Source: Bacillota bacterium (lineage in GTDB: Bacteria; Bacillota; Desulfitobacteriia; Desulfitobacteriales; Desulfitobacteriaceae). Taken from it: a stretch of DNA of 10,796 nucleotides. The notes below the pieces were generated by a model. It was not told the origin of the DNA. It worked only from the letters and a program-made list of their open reading frames with translations, and made no database searches. A program made the translations under genes and the position numbers. Location: assembly GCA_021849995.1 (NCBI GenBank), contig JAJZSC010000060.1:1-10796 (forward strand), read 5' to 3'. Shown one piece after another: positions 6,188 through 10,796 of the stretch. Each line of letters starts with the position of its first letter. Position 1 is the first letter of the stretch.

Positions 6188-7561
6188 CTATGGTTTTTTA
6201 CCAACAATTATTATTCGTGGAGAGGCCTGATAATAACTTTTTGCTATAACCTCTTCCTTAGTCACACTACCATTCTCTTTGACTGTACGAGTGGTAGAGA
6301 CTGTATACCCTGGTTGACCTACTTGTCTAATAATTACCTGATCAGGGGCTAAGCTTTCGTCTGTAAGTACTTGTTCTTTCGGATAGTAGGTGGATAGTAT
6401 TTTGTTCGTTATAATTACTTCTTTAGATTGGGTTTGGCCAAATAATTCAAATGTTAGTGAATCACCCTCTACTTTCGAGCGGATTAGGATATAGGCAGGG
6501 GTGGAGTTCTTGAAGACCAGATCTACATCAGGGTAGGCCACTGTCGCATCTTGGCCAAGTGGAACGTAAGAAATAGCTAAGGCATGGTTATAGCGTTTTA
6601 CTATTTCTAAATCTGCTAACAGAAGTGCATTAAATAGAGTACTTGATACTTGACATATCCCACCCCCTAAGCCGGGAACAAATTGACCATTTTCAATTAT
6701 CATAGCTTCTTTATATCCTGCGCTGACCGTTCGTGGACCTACTACTTGGTTAAAAGAGACGGTCTCTCCGGGTTTAATTAATTTTTTGTCTAGAGCCTTT
6801 GACGCTAGCCTTATGTTTTCTGTCCGGCCTAGTAATCCTGGATCAAACTTGGTAGTAAAGGATGCTATTTGCCCAGTAATTCTTAACTTCTCTAAATCAT
6901 TAGCATATACCTTTGGACTTTCTCTCTCTATGAGTTTAACCAAGACTACTCCAGGATTCATAATTTTAATGCTTTTTACTTCCGTTACTAGAGTTTTTAC
7001 ATCAACCCCGCGGCCAACTTTCTCCTTGATAATTTCCATCTTGTTATCTGCTGTGATATTGAAAGTTGCATCAGTAGGTTCAGTTTCATAGGGTGAGAAG
7101 CGTTTTATTATTGTATCTAACAGCACAGATTCGTTCCATTTAACAGGCAACTCAAAGTTAATACCGCGGGAAGCTTTTATCTTTTCCAGAGTACGTACAA
7201 ATACGTTTCCTTGACGTCCAATTCCGTATGCCTGTTGGATAGCAGTGTTAACATCTAATTCAAGACCGAGGTCTTTTAAAGGAATCTTTACTTCCTGATC
7301 CTCAACTTTAAAGCCTAATTCTTGGGCTAGAATTTCGTTAGTTTTTAGTTCAACTTTTTTTAGGGCTTCTTCAATCGTAAGGTTTCCAATTTCTACTTCG
7401 CAAGTACTTACTCCAGGAAGTATTGTGCGACTATCCCGGGTATAAAGGAATAAGAAAAATAGAACCAGCCCAATGAGGGCTAGGGAAATTACTGATGTGA
7501 TGATGATAGTTTTTCGGGCAGGAAACTGTTTGCCTTTCCAATCGTCATTGCTCAACGCCAA
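6188..7561 (-). CDS. VanW family membrane-anchored protein with peptidoglycan-binding-like and G5-like domains
   Basis: This 457-residue protein has a short cytoplasmic N-terminus, one membrane helix (about 17-40), an extracytoplasmic region resembling the PG_binding_4 domain (about 50-230), a VanW domain (about 234-375) with the hallmark GLGGGICQVSSTLF (297-310), and a C-terminal G5-like domain (about 380-455, with 'YTVSTTRTVKENG'). VanW proteins occur in vancomycin-resistance clusters and widely in Firmicutes; the exact biochemical role is not settled, but the layout points to the cell wall. No vanR/S/H/A/X-type genes are nearby, so a resistance role is not supported. The start is TTG at 7561, with AGGAGG 7 bases upstream on the minus strand. 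It is divergent from the dehydrogenase gene. The polyprenyl synthase gene follows on the same strand with no clear terminator between. Confidence 0.9.
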   Translation of the reverse strand: MALSNDDWKGKQFPARKTIIITSVISLALIGLVLFFLFLYTRDSRTILPGVSTCEVEIGNLTIEEALKKVELKTNEILAQELGFKVEDQEVKIPLKDLGLELDVNTAIQQAYGIGRQGNVFVRTLEKIKASRGINFELPVKWNESVLLDTIIKRFSPYETEPTDATFNITADNKMEIIKEKVGRGVDVKTLVTEVKSIKIMNPGVVLVKLIERESPKVYANDLEKLRITGQIASFTTKFDPGLLGRTENIRLASKALDKKLIKPGETVSFNQVVGPRTVSAGYKEAMIIENGQFVPGLGGGICQVSSTLFNALLLADLEIVKRYNHALAISYVPLGQDATVAYPDVDLVFKNSTPAYILIRSKVEGDSLTFELFGQTQSKEVIITNKILSTYYPKEQVLTDESLAPDQVIIRQVGQPGYTVSTTRTVKENGSVTKEEVIAKSYYQASPRIIIVGKKP

Positions 7562-7637
7562 TTGAATTCCTCCTCAGACGGTATAGTTATCTATATTCCG
7601 AGAAGGGTAGACAATTGACAATTAAATACTATATGAC

Positions 7638-7667
7638 TTGTCCAATCTACTTAATATAGGATATACT
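7638..7667 (+). promoter_or_regulatory. Probable promoter of the SDR gene, with overlapping inverted repeats
   Basis: TTGTCC (7638-7643), an 18-base spacer and TATACT (7662-7667) form a sigma-A-type promoter about 70 bases before ATG 7738. TAGGATA (7657-7663), overlapping the -10, is inverted at 7683-7689 (TATCCTA), and TACTAG (7664-7669) is inverted at 7687-7692, so an operator may overlap the promoter. Confidence 0.45.
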
Positions 7668-7737
7668 AGTTTAGATCCTATCTATCCTAGTACAGGTAAA
7701 TTGATAATTAATGATTAAACATTGGAGGAAGGTTAGT

Positions 7738-8475
7738 ATGTTAAAGGGAAAAACGGCATTGATTACTGGTGGGGGCACAGGTATTGGGAGATCTATTGCA
7801 CTTTTGCTGGCTAGTCATGGTGTAAATATAGCTATAAATTACTCCCGTTCGGAAAAAGATGCGTCTGAGACAAAAGAGGAAGTGTTATCTAAAAATGTTA
7901 AAAGTCAAATTTATAAAGCCAATGTAGGAACTGATTCTGAAGTAAGGCAAATGATGTCAGACGTGATCAGGGATTTCGGAAGTCTTGATATCCTTGTTAA
8001 CAATGCAGGAGTTACGCACTTTGTTGAGCATGCGGACTTAGAAGGGCTCAAAGAGGAATACTGGGATAACATCATGAATGTAAACGTAAAAGGTCTGTTT
8101 TTCTGTTGTAGAGCTGCAGCTGATGAGCTTAAGAAGAATAATGGTTGTATAGTAAATATTACTTCAATTGCTGGCCTAACAGGTCTAGGAAGTTCTATCG
8201 CATATTCGGCTTCTAAGGCTGCCGCTATTAGTGTAACAAAATCTCTGGCCCGTGTTATGGCTCCCCAAGTCAGAGTTAACAGTATCGCTCCCGGAGTAGT
8301 AGAGACTCGCTGGGTAGACGGGCAAAAAGACCACATTAAGAGACTTGCTGCCGGAACTCCACTTGGCCGGGTGGCTGGGCCGGATGACGTTGCAGAAGTC
8401 GCTTATGCTTTAATTGCTAATGCAAACTTTGTAACGGGTCAGACGATTGTAGTGGATGGAGGAGCTTTCATTTAA
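7738..8475 (+). CDS. Short-chain dehydrogenase/reductase, FabG-like
   Basis: This 245-residue classical SDR is soluble and should use NAD(P)H. The Rossmann motif TGGGTGIG (10-17), NNAG (88-91), the structural Asn in NVNVKG (Asn116), catalytic Ser143 (ITSIAG), and Tyr156/Lys160 (AYSASK) are all present, followed by NSIAPG (181-186) and the usual ending TGQTIVVDGG. These features place it close to 3-oxoacyl-ACP reductases (FabG) and related secondary-alcohol dehydrogenases. No acyl carrier protein or other fab genes are nearby, so a housekeeping fatty-acid role is not supported and the substrate is unknown. ATG 7738 is preferred over the in-frame ATG at 7711 because GGAGGAAGG lies 5-13 bases upstream and the protein then begins MLKGKTALITGG as the family does. 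It has its own promoter region and a terminator downstream. Confidence 0.92.
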   Translation: MLKGKTALITGGGTGIGRSIALLLASHGVNIAINYSRSEKDASETKEEVLSKNVKSQIYKANVGTDSEVRQMMSDVIRDFGSLDILVNNAGVTHFVEHADLEGLKEEYWDNIMNVNVKGLFFCCRAAADELKKNNGCIVNITSIAGLTGLGSSIAYSASKAAAISVTKSLARVMAPQVRVNSIAPGVVETRWVDGQKDHIKRLAAGTPLGRVAGPDDVAEVAYALIANANFVTGQTIVVDGGAFI

Positions 8476-8540
8476 ATAGAATACTGATGACCTAAAAATA
8501 CTATAAATTAAAGATTCGACAATTAAATATTTTCAAAAAT

Positions 8541-8581
8541 AAAACCCTTACGCATAGTTTCAGGTATGCAGTAAGGGTTTT
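8541..8581. terminator. Bidirectional terminator between the SDR and CBS genes
   Basis: AAAACCCTTAC (8541-8551) pairs with GTAAGGGTTTT (8571-8581), and GCATA/TATGC extends the stem inside with one bulged A. On the minus strand the hairpin is followed by TTTTATTTTT, a strong tail for the CBS gene. On the plus strand the tail is TTTTGTATCTT, adequate for the SDR gene. It sits between convergent genes. Confidence 0.9.
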
Positions 8582-8657
8582 GTATCTTAGTAAGATTTGA
8601 TTCACAGTGAATAAACGCAACTAGGGGATTAAAAAAGAATTGAAAAGGGGTATAAGA

Positions 8658-9071
8658 TTAACCTGAAATCAGAGAGAGCCGCTTGGCACAGTACTCGATA
8701 ATCTCACGTCTTCGGACAATACCGATAAAAATCTGTTGGTCATCTACTACCGGAACAAAATTTTGCTCAACAGCCCTAGAAATTAAATCATCCATCTGGG
8801 CATTTATCGAAACAGGCAAATTTTGCATATGTTGCTCAACCTCAGCGAGTCGTACTTTCTCAGCATTTTCAAAGCTTAGTCCGGGAGTATTTTTTAATTT
8901 CCAAAGGAAATCACCTTCAGTGATGGTCCCAACATATTTTCCATCATTATCGATTAGTGGTACTGCGGAATATCTGTGATATTCCATTCTTTCAAGTGCC
9001 TGTCGAATGGTGGAAGAGTTCTTTAAATAAACCAGATCCTTCTTAGGTATTAGAAAGAAGGCCACATTCAT
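8658..9071 (-). CDS. Two-CBS-domain protein
   Basis: This 137-residue protein consists of a CBS-domain pair (Bateman module). The first CBS spans about 12-60, with TIRQALERMEYHRYSAVPLI then DNDGKYVGTITEGDFL. The second spans about 80-132, with ISRAVEQNFVPVVDD then FIGIVRRREII. Such modules bind adenine nucleotides or similar ligands and act as sensors; a stand-alone pair has no catalytic domain, so its output partner is unknown. The start is uncertain. ATG 9071 (MNVAFFLIPKKDLVYL) matches how I remember family members beginning and has a GGAG 12 bases upstream. ATG 9098 would add nine residues but lacks a ribosome site. It lies just downstream of the GGDEF remnant on the same strand, so a past or present link to cyclic-di-GMP signalling is possible but unproven. 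Confidence 0.85.
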   Translation of the reverse strand: MNVAFFLIPKKDLVYLKNSSTIRQALERMEYHRYSAVPLIDNDGKYVGTITEGDFLWKLKNTPGLSFENAEKVRLAEVEQHMQNLPVSINAQMDDLISRAVEQNFVPVVDDQQIFIGIVRRREIIEYCAKRLSLISG

Positions 9072-9112
9072 CTGAAAATCACGCTCCATTTCGGCCATTC
9101 ACGCAAATTGAA

Positions 9113-9316
9113 TTACCCATAGCATTTTACCACATTTCGGTTGTCTTTTGCTTTATATAATGCCCGATCTGCGAAAAGAATCAATTCTTCTACATTTTTG
9201 GCCTCTGGATAATAAGATATCCCGATAGACACAGTGACTTTTCCTCCGGGCTGATGTTGACGACCGAAGAAATCGCATTGTTCACAGGCTTCACGTAAGC
9301 GATGAGCAATGGTCAA
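9113..9316 (-). pseudogene. C-terminal remnant of a GGDEF (diguanylate cyclase) domain
   Basis: The 67-residue frame reads RLREACEQCDFF, then KVTVSIGISYYPE, then ELILFADRALYKAKDNRNVV, which is the end of a GGDEF domain (the VSIGIS strand and ADxALYxAK helix). The GG(D/E)EF active site and most of the domain are missing. The frame opens at a TTG after an in-frame TAA (9320-9322), without a ribosome site. Just upstream, another frame encodes LIEGKSKEQSEQLIKL, which looks like the preceding part of the same domain, and a third encodes NSLRVYLLLAYANL, similar to the 'SLRxxDxxARYGGDEF' stretch. The upstream membrane gene ends in AYRRDC, close to the 'AYRDxLTGLxN' start of a GGDEF domain. Together these read as one decayed diguanylate cyclase, inactive here. 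Confidence 0.75.
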
Positions 9317-9405
9317 AGCTTAATTAATTGTTCGCTTTGTTCTTTAGATTTTCCTTCAATTAGATAAGAATAATTGAATAAGATTAGCATAGGCTAATAA
9401 CAGAT

Positions 9406-9439
9406 AAACCCTTAGAGAGTTGCCATTCTCTAAGAGTTT
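9406..9439. repeat. Hairpin inside the decayed GGDEF region
   Basis: AAACCCTTAGAGA (9406-9418) pairs with TCTCTAAGAGTTT (9427-9439) over 13 positions, one of them a mismatch that can wobble-pair only on the minus-strand transcript, around an eight-base loop. It lies downstream of the membrane gene on the minus strand and could end its transcript, although the tail on that side (ATCTGTTATTAG) is poor. The plus-strand tail, AACATTTTTG, is better. It may also be a chance structure. Confidence 0.45.
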
Positions 9440-9480
9440 AACATTTTTGTGTAAGGTATCATTGGATTCGAGATTGGAAT

Positions 9481-9822
9481 TTAACAGTCACGTCGATAGG
9501 CCTGTTTTTCCTTCAAAGACTGAAAATCATTGGTATCTAGAAAAACCATGTGAACCGCGGCTGCTAGTGAAAGGCAAATAGTTGCAAGGATAATCTCTGT
9601 ATTTAGACTGTGTAAGAAATAACCTATCTCGAATCCGACCATACCCCAGATAATAGTAAATAAAGTAGTAAGGGCGAGTATCCAAATTTTAGTCCTGACA
9701 ATAATGATCATAGCCATTAGGGAAACACAGAGGGCAAATACAAGTAATGAAGCTTGATAGGCACCGATTAAACCTGAAATAAGTACTCCTTCCATAAGAA
9801 TTACGTTTTTGATATTTGGCAT
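9481..9822 (-). CDS. Multi-pass membrane protein, probable N-terminal part of a broken diguanylate cyclase
   Basis: This 113-residue protein is strongly hydrophobic, with about four membrane segments (roughly 8-22, 25-43, 46-70 and 76-95). It ends in a soluble linker, DTNDFQSLKEKQAYRRDC. The start at 9822 is secure: AGGAGGGG lies 4-5 bases upstream on the minus strand. No named family is recognised from the membrane part. The ending resembles the coiled linker and first residues of GGDEF domains (AYRDxLTGLxN), and GGDEF fragments follow downstream. It is therefore best read as the surviving sensor half of a membrane diguanylate cyclase whose catalytic domain has been deleted and frameshifted. 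It could still be made as a short membrane protein, since its start signals are intact. If the GGDEF link is wrong it would be a small orphan membrane protein. Confidence 0.65.
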   Translation of the reverse strand: MPNIKNVILMEGVLISGLIGAYQASLLVFALCVSLMAMIIIVRTKIWILALTTLFTIIWGMVGFEIGYFLHSLNTEIILATICLSLAAAVHMVFLDTNDFQSLKEKQAYRRDC

Positions 9823-9945
9823 AATACCCCTCCTGATAGTTGATGCGTATTATCATATTCAAATATCGTAAAAAAGTTCTAGAAGAAAGTTGAGTTTTTC
9901 GGATACATGGAGGGCTTCAGACTAAGTTGAATGTTATTAGGTAAC

Positions 9946-9989
9946 AAAAACTATGGACCACGGCTTATCAGTCGTGGTCCATAGTTTTT
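9946..9989. terminator. Perfect 17-bp hairpin, probable bidirectional terminator
   Basis: AAAAACTATGGACCACG (9946-9962) pairs perfectly with CGTGGTCCATAGTTTTT (9973-9989) around a ten-base loop. A runs on one side and T runs on the other give a terminator in both directions. It would stop leftward transcription from the VOC gene, whose stop is about 130 bases away. There is no plus-strand gene directly upstream for it to serve. Confidence 0.75.
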
Positions 9990-10116
9990 GGGATAGTAGA
10001 ACTCATATCTTTCACCGTGCATAAGTGCCTAAGGAGGCGTCTGTGACGGAGGCTTGGTGTCAGCCGAGATTTCTCAAGAGTTATAGTATATGTCGATTCA
10101 GAGCAGTGTAAAGTTG
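9990..10116. other. Unassigned intergenic segment, locally GC-richer
   Basis: No gene is seen. The part at about 10028-10075 is richer in G and C than its surroundings and carries GGAGGC twice (10034-10039 and 10050-10055). It matches no riboswitch or RNA gene I recognise. It would be the 3' untranslated region of the VOC gene on the minus strand if the hairpin at 9946-9989 is that gene's terminator. Confidence 0.4.
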
Positions 10117-10533
10117 TTAAGGTTTACAGCTAACTTGCCAGGCTACCCCAAATTTATCTGTGAATTTACCGTATAGTGGGCTGAAAAAAGTTTCCTGTAG
10201 CTCCATTTCAATGCTACCACTTTCAGATAACGTTTCAAACATTGCTTTAGTTTCTTCCTTTGTATCAAATTCTAAGGAGAAAGAAATATTATTTCCTGTA
10301 TTGTATGGAGCACCTGGGAAAGTATCCGAGAACCGAATAATATGACCATCTTTTCTTAATTCTGCATGTAGGACGAGGTTTTTTATATTCTCAGGTACAG
10401 GGAATTCAGGGTTGGGTGGTGCATCTCCAAAACGCATAACCAGAGCTTCTCCACCTAAAGCCTTTTGATAAAAATTTACTGCTTCTTCACAATTTCCGTT
10501 AAAGAAAAAATATGGTACTAACCAATTGCTCAT
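10117..10533 (-). CDS. VOC family protein, PhnB/YjdN-like
   Basis: This 138-residue soluble protein is of the vicinal oxygen chelate (glyoxalase/bleomycin-resistance) fold, in the PhnB/YjdN-like subgroup. Typical segments are LVPYFFFNGNCEEAVNFYQK (5-24), LGGEA, the LVLHAEL strand, IIRFSDTFPG, the second-half strand ISFSLEFD, and LQETFFSPLYGKFTDKFGVA then WQVSCKP at the end. Members have the paired beta-alpha-beta-beta-beta repeats of the fold. The biochemical role of this subgroup is poorly defined and the name '3-demethylubiquinone methyltransferase' sometimes attached to it is not supported. The length is normal. The start at 10533 has AGAGGG about 7 bases upstream on the minus strand. Neighbours do not suggest a pathway. 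A DUF6544-like gene lies 52 bases upstream on the same strand, so cotranscription is possible. Confidence 0.88.
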   Translation of the reverse strand: MSNWLVPYFFFNGNCEEAVNFYQKALGGEALVMRFGDAPPNPEFPVPENIKNLVLHAELRKDGHIIRFSDTFPGAPYNTGNNISFSLEFDTKEETKAMFETLSESGSIEMELQETFFSPLYGKFTDKFGVAWQVSCKP

Positions 10534-10585
10534 AATAAACCCTCTTTCGTATAGTTTTGACTAGATTATGTAAAAACTCATCTAT

Positions 10586-10796
10586 TTAGACATTATATGC
10601 TTTATTTATTATGGCGAAAAGATTATTTGAATCCATGTATCTTTCAGCTACAAAGTTTATAATCTCCCCTTTTTCGTTAAACGAAAACACACCAGATGCA
10701 GAAACTCCTTTGTAACTAAGGGTGGCCATAGCAGAGTTCGAATCAATTTCTTCCCATTTAATGTAGCTGCTCAAAGCTGCGGTTGGAAACCACACC
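10586..10796 (-). CDS. C-terminal part of a DUF6544-like protein, cut by the window edge
   Basis: The frame is open at the right edge (GTG at 10795 is probably internal) and ends with TAA at 10586. The visible 69 residues contain WFPTAALSSYIKWEEIDSNS, ATLSYKGVSASGVFSFNEKG and IINFVAERYMD, which recall the DUF6544 family ('WFPTALL...WE.ID...A.ATL......G.F.F...G'). The function of that family is unknown. In family members I remember, a further stretch of about 40-50 residues follows the 'ER' position. Here the protein ends 18 residues later in an unrelated-looking tail, and no continuation is visible in the other frames, so the C-terminus may be truncated. Only the tail of the gene is present, so the call is tentative. 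Confidence 0.5.
   Translation of the reverse strand, partial: VWFPTAALSSYIKWEEIDSNSAMATLSYKGVSASGVFSFNEKGEIINFVAERYMDSNNLFAIINKAYNV

Noticed and set aside
6188..7561. Vancomycin resistance from the VanW match
   Set aside because: No D-Ala-D-Lac ligase, dehydrogenase, dipeptidase or two-component genes are present; VanW proteins are common outside resistance clusters.
7615..7620. Consensus TTGACA box upstream of the SDR gene
   Set aside because: No -10 hexamer lies at a usable spacing on the plus strand; TTGTCC/TATACT further downstream is a better pair.
7911..8336. Long open frame on the minus strand inside the SDR gene
   Set aside because: It lies wholly within a well-supported gene, lacks a ribosome site and has no recognisable domain.
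9990..10116. Possible riboswitch or small RNA in the GC-richer gap
   Set aside because: No known aptamer core or convincing multi-stem fold; the repeated GGAGGC alone is not enough.
1..10796. CRISPR array, insertion sequence, prophage or defence island
   Set aside because: No regularly spaced repeats, transposase, integrase, terminal repeats or known defence domains were seen.

Overview
The window looks like chromosome from a spore-forming, anaerobic Firmicute of the Peptococcaceae type (Desulfosporosinus or Desulfitobacterium relatives). This is inferred from gene content, not from a database match. The DNA is AT-rich with strong AGGAGG-type ribosome binding sites. It carries small CotF-like spore coat proteins, a membrane-anchored c-type cytochrome and what appears to be the end of a siroheme decarboxylase gene beside hemL. 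No plasmid, phage, transposase, tRNA, rRNA or CRISPR array was seen.

Layout. 1-1433: the 3' end of a probable ahbB-type gene with an apparent frameshift, followed directly by hemL (5-aminolevulinate formation for tetrapyrroles). 1547-1840: a tiny diheme cytochrome with a membrane anchor. 1954-2729: a ClpP-fold SDH_sah-type serine protease split by a one-base frameshift just before its catalytic serine, ending in a clear terminator. 2841-3035: tatA with its own extended -10 promoter and terminator. 3348-3864 (minus): two tandem small coat-like proteins. 4031-6080: a DUF2600/YtpB-type terpene synthase and a long-chain polyprenyl diphosphate synthase, convergent with overlapping stop codons. 6188-7561 (minus): a VanW-family membrane-anchored envelope protein. 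7738-8475: a FabG-like short-chain dehydrogenase. 8658-9071 (minus): a two-CBS-domain protein. 9113-9822 (minus): a membrane protein plus GGDEF fragments that together read as a decayed diguanylate cyclase. 10117-10533 (minus): a PhnB/YjdN-like VOC protein. 10586-10796 (minus): the C-terminal part of a DUF6544-like protein running off the edge.

How the genes relate. The left end fits heme supply (siroheme decarboxylation, ALA synthesis) next to a heme-using cytochrome. The centre is a plausible C35 terpenoid pair: the prenyl synthase would make heptaprenyl diphosphate and the DUF2600 enzyme would cyclise it, as HepS/HepT and YtpB do in Bacillus subtilis. The rest is a set of single genes, several with their own hairpin terminators. 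At least three loci (probable ahbB, the SDH_sah protease and the GGDEF gene) carry frame disruptions. Two of these can be restored by adding one base at a short homopolymer, so sequencing error must be considered alongside real decay. I see no clearly new biological system here; the most interesting items are the terpene pair, the mini-cytochrome and the broken genes.
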